A stretch of DNA of 5,520 nt from Planctomycetia bacterium (lineage in GTDB: Bacteria; Planctomycetota; Phycisphaerae; Phycisphaerales; SM1A02), in the NCBI GenBank assembly GCA_005799205.1, contig SYHM01000030.1, positions 1 to 5,520 on the forward strand. The letters run 5' to 3'. A model generated the notes under the pieces. The model made no database searches. It was given only the letters and a program-made list of their open reading frames with translations, and was not told the origin of the DNA. Each line of letters begins with the position of its first letter. The stretch's first letter is position 1. A program made the position numbers and the translations under genes. Positions 1-5,520 of the stretch are shown here, in pieces.

Positions 1-539
1 AGGTATCCGACGATACGGTCAAGAATGCGACGCGCCTGCTGGGCATCGACGCGGTTCATGTTGATTGGTCGAGGATGAGCAAAGGCATCCTGCACATCAC
101 TCTTCGTGACCGCGTCGAAAGTGACCCGCTTTGCCTTCGCTGGGTCGATCGCGAGGATCGCCGCGAGATGCCAGGCAATCGCCTCTCCCTCTCGATCCAA
201 GTCTGTTGCGAACCAAATGTCGCTCGCGTCCTTGGCGAGCTTGCGAAGCTCATTCACGGTCTTCGACTTCGCGTCGTCAACCACGTACGTGGGTTCAAAA
301 GTGTTGAGATCGACGCCTGGCGCGGCCTGCTTCACACCCTTGGGGGCGCGCTTAGGAAGATCTCGAATGTGCCCGATGCTGGCACGAACCTTGTAGCCCG
401 TCCCGAGGTATTTCTCAATGGTTTTCGCCTTCGCGGGGCTCTCGACGATGACAAGTTGGTAGGACTCATCCGCGCTGGAGGCTTTCCTCGTGGCCTTTGA
501 TGCGCGTTTTGGTGCGGATGTGGGGTCCTTCTTGGCCAT
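1..539 (-). CDS. topA: DNA topoisomerase I (type IA), N-terminal part, cut by the window edge
   Basis: Type IA topoisomerase, which relaxes negatively supercoiled DNA by passing one strand through a transient nick in the other. Only the first 179 residues are in the window; they contain the whole Toprim domain. The motif IVESPAKAKTIEKYLG lies at about residues 31-46 (Glu33 matches the catalytic Glu9 of E. coli TopA). DLDREGEAIAWH lies at 114-124 after Asp113 (Asp113, Asp115 and Glu117 form the Mg-binding triad). The VDAQQARRILDRIVGY segment that begins the next domain closes the visible part. The catalytic tyrosine and any C-terminal zinc ribbons are outside. The ATG at 539 is the only possible start before the Toprim motif, giving an unusual leader of about 26 residues rich in Lys, Arg, Ser and Ala. 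There is no Shine-Dalgarno site. It lies 117 bp downstream of miaA on the same strand, with its own promoter candidate. Identity is very secure. Confidence 0.95.
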   Translation of the reverse strand, partial: MAKKDPTSAPKRASKATRKASSADESYQLVIVESPAKAKTIEKYLGTGYKVRASIGHIRDLPKRAPKGVKQAAPGVDLNTFEPTYVVDDAKSKTVNELRKLAKDASDIWFATDLDREGEAIAWHLAAILAIDPAKAKRVTFDAVTKSDVQDAFAHPRPINMNRVDAQQARRILDRIVGY

Positions 540-550
540 CTGCGGGGCAG

Positions 551-578
551 ATCATGCGCCGACTCGTCAACTTGTCAA
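551..578 (-). promoter_or_regulatory. Candidate sigma70-type promoter for topA
   Basis: On the minus strand a perfect -35 hexamer TTGACA (573-578) is followed by a 16-bp spacer and CATGAT (551-556), a 4 of 6 match to the -10 consensus. Only 11 bp separate the -10 box from the topA ATG at 539. Initiation at the usual distance would leave a 5' leader of roughly 4-7 nt, too short for a ribosome binding site, and none is present. The rest of the 117-bp gap (540-656) shows no credible terminator: the only hairpin I found there has a 4-bp stem and no T-run. Inferred from hexamer match and position only. Confidence 0.42.
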
Positions 579-656
579 GCGGCCTGGCGTTCACCCGATG
601 CCCCCAGCCTGTCTGGCGTGGAATGAAAAACATCAAGAACAGCCCACAGAATGAGG

Positions 657-1592
657 CTATTGCATCCCGAGGGTTCGAAGAAAAAAATCGTGCGAAGTTT
701 TTTCACCGCACGGCGCGGTTGACCAGATCGAGCGCTCAATGTGCGCGAATCGCCTCAGCCAAGTGCGCTGTTGGCGCGCGAGCTTGCGGGTTCGAATCTT
801 GATCGCCTCGAAGGCACGTTCCAGGCTCTGCTCGCCATCGAGATGGGCAGCGAGTTCGCGGTATCCAACAGCCTCAGCGGACTGCCGCGCGAGTGGAGCG
901 ACCGCGCGCAGGCCGCGCACTTCTTCAAGGAACCCGAGTTCCATCATGACCTTCGCCCGAGAGTTGATCGCTCGTCCGTTCGAATCCGGGTCTGGGAGCA
1001 ACCCCAGACATTGCCATCCGGCGGGAAGTGACGGTGGAGCCGCGGTCCACTGCGATTGATGGGTGCTCATCGGAATGCCAGTGAGTTGCGTGACTTCGAT
1101 CGCTCGGATCATTCGCCGCTGATCGTTTGGATGGATGCGCTGAGCACTTGATGGATCGATCCGCGCAAGCTGTGTACGCAGATCGCTGAGAGAGAGATTT
1201 CGCAGTGACGCGCGAAGATCCTCATCCGCTCGTGGCCCTTCAAAGAGCCCCGCAAGAAGCGCCTGCACATAGAGGTTGGTGCCCCCAACGACAACTGCGA
1301 TCCTCTTTGTCGCGTGGATCTTCGTGATCGCTCCGTGAGCCATGTCAAGCCAGCGGTCTACTGTGAACCCCTCTTCATACGGACTCGCGATATCGATGAG
1401 GTGGTGCGGAATCGCCGCACGATCTTCCGCAGTCGGCTTGGCGGTACCAAGGTCCATCCCAAAATACACCTGCATTGAGTCCGCGCTGACGATTTCACCA
1501 CGACCGTTGAGCGCGTCGCAGAGGCAAGTCGCGAGTGCACTCTTTCCACTCGCGGTTGGCCCGAGAATTAGGATGGTCTGCGCGCAGTTCAT
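657..1592 (-). CDS. miaA: tRNA dimethylallyltransferase (tRNA A37 isopentenyltransferase)
   Basis: MiaA transfers a dimethylallyl group from DMAPP to N6 of adenosine 37 in tRNAs that read UNN codons; in many bacteria MiaB then methylthiolates the product. The 311-residue length is normal for the family. The P-loop GPTASGKS is at residues 11-18, the substrate-contact segment DSMQVY at 38-43, GTAKPT at 49-54, IPHHLID at 61-67, GGTNLY at 103-108, and HPNDQRRMIRAIEV at 154-167. AVGYRE is at 241-246 and the basic tRNA-binding stretch RTRKLARQQRTWLRR at 267-281. I chose the ATG at 1592 because it puts the P-loop ten residues from the N-terminus, as in typical MiaA. The only earlier option in frame is a TTG at 1625, which would overlap pgk. 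No Shine-Dalgarno site is visible. The gene is divergent from pgk and upstream of topA. Nothing looks broken. Confidence 0.95.
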   Translation of the reverse strand: MNCAQTILILGPTASGKSALATCLCDALNGRGEIVSADSMQVYFGMDLGTAKPTAEDRAAIPHHLIDIASPYEEGFTVDRWLDMAHGAITKIHATKRIAVVVGGTNLYVQALLAGLFEGPRADEDLRASLRNLSLSDLRTQLARIDPSSAQRIHPNDQRRMIRAIEVTQLTGIPMSTHQSQWTAAPPSLPAGWQCLGLLPDPDSNGRAINSRAKVMMELGFLEEVRGLRAVAPLARQSAEAVGYRELAAHLDGEQSLERAFEAIKIRTRKLARQQRTWLRRFAHIERSIWSTAPCGEKTSHDFFLRTLGMQ

Positions 1593-1619
1593 TGCGGCTC
1601 GCAGTTGTACCCTCCACGC
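1593..1619. promoter_or_regulatory. 27-bp divergent spacer between the miaA and pgk start codons
   Basis: This spacer must sit inside or beside the start regions of two divergent genes. On the minus strand TACAAC (1604-1609), a 4 of 6 match to a -10 box, lies exactly 11 bp upstream of the miaA ATG, the same distance as the candidate -10 box of topA. Its best -35 partner at a 17-bp spacing (TTCGTA) matches only 3 of 6 positions. For pgk I found no convincing promoter either here or in the first 60 bp of miaA. Neither start has a well-placed Shine-Dalgarno site: the GGAGG on the minus strand is about 17 nt from the miaA ATG, too far to work normally. Low confidence. Confidence 0.22.
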
Positions 1620-2867
1620 ATGCAACTACGAACGATTGATCACGTTGATGTGCGCGGAAAGCGAGTCTTTCTGCGGGCCGATTTCAATGTTCCACAGGAT
1701 GACACCGGAGTGATCACAGATGATCGTCGTGTGCGATTGACCGTTGCCACGATCGAGTCGATCCTCGCACGCGGCGGAAGCGTGATCATGGCGAGCCACC
1801 TGGGCCGACCAGCGGGGATCGGCTATGAACCCGAGTTCTCGCTCGCGCCGGTCGCGGCACGCCTTCGAGAGCTCTCGCCATTGCTTGCTCGGCTCACCCT
1901 TGTCGGACAGCGCTGCACCGATGCGTCCGTTGCATCCGCTGCCGCGGCACTCAACCCTGGGGAGGCCATCCTCGTCGAGAATCTGCGCTTTGAGAAGGGC
2001 GAAAAGAAGGGTGATCTCGAACTTGCACGGCACCTCTCGACCTACGCCGACATCTACTGCAACGACGCCTTCGGCGCATCGCATCGAGGAGACGCCTCGA
2101 TGTTGGCACTCCCGCAGGCGATGAGGGCGCAAGGGATGCCATGCGTTGCGGGGTTGTTGCTCGCCCGTGAGATTCAGTATCTCAGCGGAGTGCTTGAGAC
2201 GCCGCAGAAGCCATTCGTTGCAATCGTAGGTGGGGCGAAAGTCTCAGACAAGATTCTCGCTCTCAGGAATCTGTGTGGTCGAGTCGACACGATTCTTGTT
2301 GGCGGCGCGATGGCCTACACATTCCTCAAGGCGCTTGGCACGTCAGTGGGTCGGAGTCTGACGCAGGATCAGATGCTCGATGAGGCGCGCGCGATTCTGC
2401 AGTTCGCGCACGAGTCGGCGACGGAAGTCGTACTGCCAGTCGATCACGTATGCGGTGAGCAACTTGCACTCGGGACTCCAACGACAACACACACAGGCGC
2501 GATTCCCGATGGACTGATGGGTCTTGACATCGGCCCCGAGACAGCGGCGCGATTCTGCGCCGCTGTGCGTCTGGCGAAGACGGTTGTGTGGAACGGGCCT
2601 CTTGGCGCCTTCGAAACGAGTCCATTTGAGAGCGGCACAAACGCTGTGATCAAGGCTGTCGTCGCGGCAACCCGCGCAGGAGCAACGAGCGTTGCGGGAG
2701 GCGGAGACACAGCTGCCGCGGTCGAGGCGGCCGGAGCGAGTGCAGGTTTCAGCCACATTTCGACTGGAGGTGGCGCATCGCTCGAAATGCTCGAGGGGAA
2801 AGAGTTCGAGTCGCTCACCGCACTCGATTCAGGAGTCGCAGTCGGTTATAGTGCCGCGAGAAAGTAG
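1620..2867 (+). CDS. pgk: Phosphoglycerate kinase
   Basis: Cytoplasmic enzyme that reversibly transfers phosphate from 1,3-bisphosphoglycerate to ADP, giving ATP and 3-phosphoglycerate. The 415 residues carry all family landmarks. N-domain substrate site: RADFNVP at 19-25, HLGRP at 60-64 and NDAFGASHR at 148-156. Nucleotide-binding domain: GGAKVSDK at 204-211, WNGPLGAFE at 324-332, GGGDT at 360-364 and the GGGAS loop at 383-387. The ATG at 1620 is preferred because it leaves a short N-terminus before the RVFLRADFNVP strand; a TTG at 1605 would add five residues with no benefit. No Shine-Dalgarno site precedes it. It is the first gene of a tight four-gene run, ending 10 bp before the redoxin gene. 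Pgk serves glycolysis, gluconeogenesis and, where present, the Calvin cycle; the window does not say which dominates. No missing key residues seen. Confidence 0.96.
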   Translation: MQLRTIDHVDVRGKRVFLRADFNVPQDDTGVITDDRRVRLTVATIESILARGGSVIMASHLGRPAGIGYEPEFSLAPVAARLRELSPLLARLTLVGQRCTDASVASAAAALNPGEAILVENLRFEKGEKKGDLELARHLSTYADIYCNDAFGASHRGDASMLALPQAMRAQGMPCVAGLLLAREIQYLSGVLETPQKPFVAIVGGAKVSDKILALRNLCGRVDTILVGGAMAYTFLKALGTSVGRSLTQDQMLDEARAILQFAHESATEVVLPVDHVCGEQLALGTPTTTHTGAIPDGLMGLDIGPETAARFCAAVRLAKTVVWNGPLGAFETSPFESGTNAVIKAVVAATRAGATSVAGGGDTAAAVEAAGASAGFSHISTGGGASLEMLEGKEFESLTALDSGVAVGYSAARK

Positions 2868-2872
2868 AGGAG
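2867..2872 (+). promoter_or_regulatory. Shine-Dalgarno site of the redoxin/TPR gene
   Basis: GAGGAG, overlapping the last base of the pgk stop codon, lies 5 nt before the ATG at 2878. It is the clearest ribosome binding site in the window and settles the start of the redoxin gene, whose reading frame stays open well back into pgk. Confidence 0.65.
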
Positions 2873-2877
2873 TCCCC

Positions 2878-3978
2878 ATGCGCATGCTTGCCGCCATCTG
2901 TGTCACCCTTGTTCTTGCTGGTGTTGCCCCAGTTCCGCAGGAAGAACCAGCACTGAAAGTTGGATCGACCGCGCCAGCGCTCGACGGACTTGAGTTTGTG
3001 CAGGGCGAACTCGCCACATCTCCCAAAGTGCGTGTGGTTGAGTTCTGGGCAACGTGGTGTGGTCCGTGCTTGCAATCGATTCCTCATATCAATGAGCTCT
3101 ATCAGGCGCAGCGCGGCAGAGGGCTTGAGGTGGTTGGGATCAGCGATGAAAAACGCGAGAAGGTTGAGCCATTCGTGCGCAAGCGCGCGGGTCAGATGTC
3201 ATACACCGTTGCGATCGACCCAGAAAAGAAAATGAACTTGGCGTTCATGCAAGCTGCGGGGAAGAACGGAATTCCCTGTGCGTTTGTGATCGGCACTAAC
3301 AACAAGATTGTGTACATCGGCCATCCGATGGAAGACGAGTTCGCGCGTGCGGTGAAACTCTCGCTCGATGGTCGATACGACCCAGTCCTTTCCAAAAAGG
3401 CAACGCCACTGCTCGAGGCCGCGCGCCGGGCTGTGAAGTCGAAGAACTTCAAGGATGCCTATCAGCGGTTCGACGAGGTCATCGCCCTCGACCCCACGAT
3501 CTTCACGGACGCTGCGATCGAAAAGTACCGCGTGATGTTGAACGACGAGAAGAACACGACAGCAGCGAAGTCGTATGCCCAGGAGTTGATCACTGCTTTT
3601 TCGGCCGCGTCGGATGCGCCGGCACTGCGTGACCTCGCGCTCGTGCTCTCATCTGATCCGCGGGTCTCGCAGTACGACAATGCGCTCGCTCTCGTAGCAG
3701 CGCAAGCAATGCTGAAGGCTGCCGCTGGATCTGATTATTCAGCGCAGTCCACGATCGCCTCGGTCTACTACGCGATGGGTGATTTTGCCAAGGCAGTCGA
3801 AGCGCAAAAGAAGGCGGTCCGTCTTGCGGATCCCTCGCTCAAGGGATCGCTTAAACCGACACTCGATGCGTACGAGCTCGCTCTGAAGCGTGGAGTCAAG
3901 GTCGCGGTGCCTGCAACGGCCGCTGCTGCGCCCGCGCCAACGACTGTGCCAGCCACCGTTCCCTCGGGAACTCCCTGA
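2878..3978 (+). CDS. Exported thioredoxin-like (TlpA/ResA-type) protein with C-terminal TPR-like helices
   Basis: A 366-residue protein, probably exported. Residues 1 to about 20 form a signal peptide: short basic start MRM, then a hydrophobic core. There is no lipobox cysteine at its end, so it is not an obvious lipoprotein. Residues 27 to about 150 are a thioredoxin fold of the TlpA/ResA/AhpC-TSA group, with WATWCGPC at 57-64 (active cysteines 61 and 64) and the cis-proline at 133 in GIPCAF. Residues 178-206 and about 291-322 read as TPR-like helix pairs (e.g. YYAMGDFAKAVEAQKKAV), with helical sequence between them. A low-complexity Ala/Pro/Thr/Val tail fills 340-366. Family knowledge suggests disulfide reduction or exchange outside the cytoplasm, for example in cytochrome c maturation, with the helices binding partners; the real substrate is unknown. 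It lies between pgk and rpe and is most likely co-transcribed. A third cysteine, Cys134, sits beside the cis-proline. Domain calls are firm, function is not. Confidence 0.9.
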   Translation: MRMLAAICVTLVLAGVAPVPQEEPALKVGSTAPALDGLEFVQGELATSPKVRVVEFWATWCGPCLQSIPHINELYQAQRGRGLEVVGISDEKREKVEPFVRKRAGQMSYTVAIDPEKKMNLAFMQAAGKNGIPCAFVIGTNNKIVYIGHPMEDEFARAVKLSLDGRYDPVLSKKATPLLEAARRAVKSKNFKDAYQRFDEVIALDPTIFTDAAIEKYRVMLNDEKNTTAAKSYAQELITAFSAASDAPALRDLALVLSSDPRVSQYDNALALVAAQAMLKAAAGSDYSAQSTIASVYYAMGDFAKAVEAQKKAVRLADPSLKGSLKPTLDAYELALKRGVKVAVPATAAAAPAPTTVPATVPSGTP

Positions 3979-3980
3979 GA

Positions 3981-4673
3981 GTGGCGAGAGCGGCGCTTCC
4001 ATTATTCGCGCGCGAGATCGATCAACCGCTCGTTGGCGCATCGATTCTCTCAGCTGATTTCGCATGCCTCGGCCGCGAGGTCACGCGTGCGCTTCGTGCT
4101 GGCGCAGACTCAATCCATGTTGATGTCATGGATGGACACTTCGTTCCGAACCTCTCGATGGGACCCGCCATCTGTGCGGCCGTTCGACGGATCGCTCCGC
4201 GCGCGTGGCTCGATGTTCACTTGATGGTGACGACCCCAGCAGACTTCATTGAGCCCTTTCTTGAAGCAGGGGCAAACCACATCTCAGTGCACGTTGAGAG
4301 TGAGGGGACCCCACGCGAACTCATTCGTCGCATCCATGCAGGGGGGGCGACGGCTGGACTGGCTATCAACCCAAACACGCCATGGAGATCACTCAATCGG
4401 TACTTCGAACTCGCCGAACTCTTTCTGGTGATGAGCGTGCATCCTGGATTCAGCGGTCAGCGATTTCTGCCGAGCGCGATTGAGAAGGTGCGCGCGATTC
4501 GATCTCGTGTCTCGAGCTCGCAGCGGGTGCAGGTCGATGGGGGTGTCAATCTCGAGACTGCGCCAGCGTGCGTTGACGCGGGGTGCGATGCGCTCGTCTC
4601 CGCTTCGGCTCTCTTTGGCGCGTCGAACTACGCGCGCGTGGTCTCGCGCCTTCGAAAGGGAGCGAGTCGTTAG
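3981..4673 (+). CDS. rpe: Ribulose-phosphate 3-epimerase
   Basis: Interconverts D-ribulose 5-phosphate and D-xylulose 5-phosphate in the pentose phosphate pathway (and the Calvin cycle where it exists). It is a TIM-barrel, metal-dependent enzyme of 230 residues, near the family norm. Visible motifs: ASILSADF at 20-27, HVDVMDGHFVPN at 46-57 (His46 and Asp48 as metal/catalytic positions), DVHLMV at 78-83 (His80), the phosphate loop SVHPGFSGQRF at 152-162, and VDGGVN at 185-190 (catalytic Asp186). The GTG at 3981, 2 bp after the redoxin stop, is the only reasonable start. It gives an N-terminal extension of about a dozen residues over short homologues such as E. coli Rpe. A weak purine-rich GGGAA (3966-3970) lies 10 nt upstream. 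The phosphate loop has His where many Rpe proteins have Asn or Glu, a position that varies in the family. The gene ends 1 bp before accD. Confidence 0.95.
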   Translation: MARAALPLFAREIDQPLVGASILSADFACLGREVTRALRAGADSIHVDVMDGHFVPNLSMGPAICAAVRRIAPRAWLDVHLMVTTPADFIEPFLEAGANHISVHVESEGTPRELIRRIHAGGATAGLAINPNTPWRSLNRYFELAELFLVMSVHPGFSGQRFLPSAIEKVRAIRSRVSSSQRVQVDGGVNLETAPACVDAGCDALVSASALFGASNYARVVSRLRKGASR

Positions 4674-4675
4674 GA
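4672..4675 (+). promoter_or_regulatory. Possible ribosome binding site favouring the second accD ATG
   Basis: AGGA overlaps the rpe stop codon and the first accD ATG (4675) and stands 8 nt before a second in-frame ATG at 4684. The first ATG has only a distant GGGAG-type site (from about 4658), some 12 nt away. On this evidence the ATG at 4684 may be the one used; the two proteins would differ by three residues. Confidence 0.3.
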
Positions 4676-5520
4676 TGGCAACGATGGCCAAACCGACCGC
4701 TGAAGCATGGGAAGTCCCGCAGGTGGAGACGCCGAAGAAGGGTGTTCCAGACGGCCTGTGGATGCAGTGCCCCGCGTGTAGCGAAACGCTGTTCAGGAAG
4801 GCCGTTGCGCAGAACCTCAACGTCTGTCCGAGGTGCGATTACCACATGAGGATCTCGGGTCGCGAGCGCATTGAACAGTTGCTTGACCCTGGCACATTTG
4901 AACCAATGAACGCCCAGATGGCGCCACGCGATCCACTCGAATTCAATGATCTCAAGTCCTATCGAGATCGAATCGAACAGGCACAGCGGCAGACTGGCGA
5001 GAATGACGGTGTGCAGACGGGGACCGGCTTCATCAAGGGTCGAAAAGTAGTCATCGCTGCAATGGATTTCACCTTTCTTGCTGGTTCGATGGGATCGGTC
5101 GTCGGCGAGAAAATCACTTGCGCAGTCGAGCACGCAACCGACCACGCCCTGGCAATGATCATTGTGAGTTGTTCGGGTGGCGCGCGAATGCAAGAGTCTG
5201 GATTCTCGCTCATGCAGATGGCAAAGACGAGCGCCGCACTCGCTCGGCACGATGAAGCAAAGGGGCTTTTCATCTCAGTGCTGACTGATCCGACGACCGG
5301 AGGCGTCACCGCGAGTTTCGCCATGCTTGGAGATGTTATTTTTGCCGAACCCAAGGCGCTGATTGGTTTCGCTGGTCCTCGCGTGATTCGGCAGACAATT
5401 CGACAGGAATTGCCTGACGATTTTCAGACGAGTGAGTTTCTTCTCAGCTGCGGGTTCATCGATCGCATCGTGCACCGATCGAACCTGCGAAGCGAGATCA
5501 GTCGGGTCATCGACTATTCC
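4675..5520 (+). CDS. accD: Acetyl-CoA carboxylase carboxyltransferase beta subunit, nearly complete, cut by the window edge
   Basis: The beta subunit, with AccA, moves the carboxyl group from biotinylated AccB to acetyl-CoA, giving malonyl-CoA for fatty acid synthesis. The 282 codons in the window are open to the last base with no stop; family length is roughly 280-300, so only the tail is missing. An N-terminal C4 zinc ribbon has CPAC at 32-35 and CPRC at 51-54, followed by HMRISGRER. The crotonase-like carboxyltransferase core shows SCSGGARMQE at 165-174, TDPTTGGVTASFAMLGDV from 204, and GFAGPRVI from 231, the glycine-rich oxyanion and CoA-site segments typical of AccD. The first ATG is 1 bp after rpe; a second at 4684 is an alternative start. 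It is at least the fourth gene of the pgk run. The separate beta subunit implies accA elsewhere. Very secure identity. Confidence 0.95.
   Translation, partial: MATMAKPTAEAWEVPQVETPKKGVPDGLWMQCPACSETLFRKAVAQNLNVCPRCDYHMRISGRERIEQLLDPGTFEPMNAQMAPRDPLEFNDLKSYRDRIEQAQRQTGENDGVQTGTGFIKGRKVVIAAMDFTFLAGSMGSVVGEKITCAVEHATDHALAMIIVSCSGGARMQESGFSLMQMAKTSAALARHDEAKGLFISVLTDPTTGGVTASFAMLGDVIFAEPKALIGFAGPRVIRQTIRQELPDDFQTSEFLLSCGFIDRIVHRSNLRSEISRVIDYS

Larger units (their letters stand above)
1620..5520 (+). other. Probable operon pgk - redoxin/TPR - rpe - accD
   Basis: The four plus-strand genes are separated by 10, 2 and 1 bp, with stop and start signals nearly touching at the last two junctions. There is no room for terminators or promoters between coding regions, so a single transcript with coupled translation is the simplest reading. 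The operon could continue past the right edge of the window. Confidence 0.75.

Noticed and set aside
75..500. Open frames on the plus strand opposite topA
   Set aside because: They lie antisense to the conserved Toprim coding sequence and have no recognisable domain; the minus-strand frame encodes an unmistakable TopA.
604..616. CCAG / CTGG hairpin between miaA and topA
   Set aside because: A 4-bp stem with no following T-run; not a credible terminator.
1601..1629. Imperfect inverted repeat GCAGTTG / CAACTAC around the pgk start codon
   Set aside because: The stem is 7 bp with one mismatch and a 15-nt loop; it is too weak to call a regulatory hairpin.
1626..2132. A 168-residue open frame on the minus strand opposite pgk
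   Set aside because: It runs antisense to conserved pgk motifs and has no recognisable domain or ribosome binding site.
2692..2877. An upstream start for the redoxin gene, adding 62 residues inside pgk
   Set aside because: The added sequence would overlap pgk by over 170 bp and hide the signal peptide; the ATG at 2878 has a clear Shine-Dalgarno site and a signal peptide directly after it.
4340..4346. Run of seven G in rpe as a possible frameshift site
   Set aside because: The frame is intact through the run (His-Ala-Gly-Gly-Ala) and the protein matches Rpe on both sides, so no frameshift or slippage needs to be invoked.
1620..4673. Calvin-cycle cluster suggested by pgk plus rpe
   Set aside because: Both enzymes are housekeeping in heterotrophs, and no RuBisCO or phosphoribulokinase gene is present in the window.
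4546..5250. A 234-residue open frame on the minus strand across rpe and accD
   Set aside because: It is the antisense shadow of two well-conserved genes; its translation is rich in Arg, His and Cys and shows no family motif.

Overview
The window is a compact stretch of bacterial housekeeping chromosome with moderately high GC. It holds six protein genes and almost no non-coding DNA. Two genes lie on the minus strand: miaA, then the start of topA, which runs off the left edge. Four lie on the plus strand: pgk, an exported thioredoxin-like/TPR protein, rpe, and accD, which runs off the right edge. I see no rRNA, tRNA, CRISPR array, insertion sequence, phage gene or toxin/defence gene.

No gene here fixes the organism with certainty. 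All are standard bacterial families. The exported redoxin with C-terminal TPR helices, the weak use of Shine-Dalgarno sites and the general protein style fit a planctomycete, perhaps of the Phycisphaerae. That is an impression from the sequence, not a tested placement.

Left arm (1-1592, minus strand): miaA (tRNA A37 dimethylallyltransferase) is followed, after a 117-bp gap, by topA (DNA topoisomerase I, first 179 residues). The gap contains a perfect TTGACA -35 box and a plausible -10 box so close to the topA start codon that the mRNA would be almost leaderless. miaA and pgk are divergent, with only 27 bp between their start codons.

Right arm (1620-5520, plus strand): pgk, the redoxin/TPR gene, rpe and accD are separated by 10, 2 and 1 bp. 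They very probably form one transcript. Together they encode a glycolysis/gluconeogenesis step, a pentose-phosphate step, the beta carboxyltransferase subunit for malonyl-CoA synthesis, and an apparently extracytoplasmic thiol-redox protein. The redoxin is the least expected member and the only one without a confident specific function.

I looked for a previously undescribed system and did not find a convincing one. The best second-look items are the redoxin/TPR protein and its operon context, the short-leader promoter geometry on the minus strand, and an apparent excess of GATC sites across the window.
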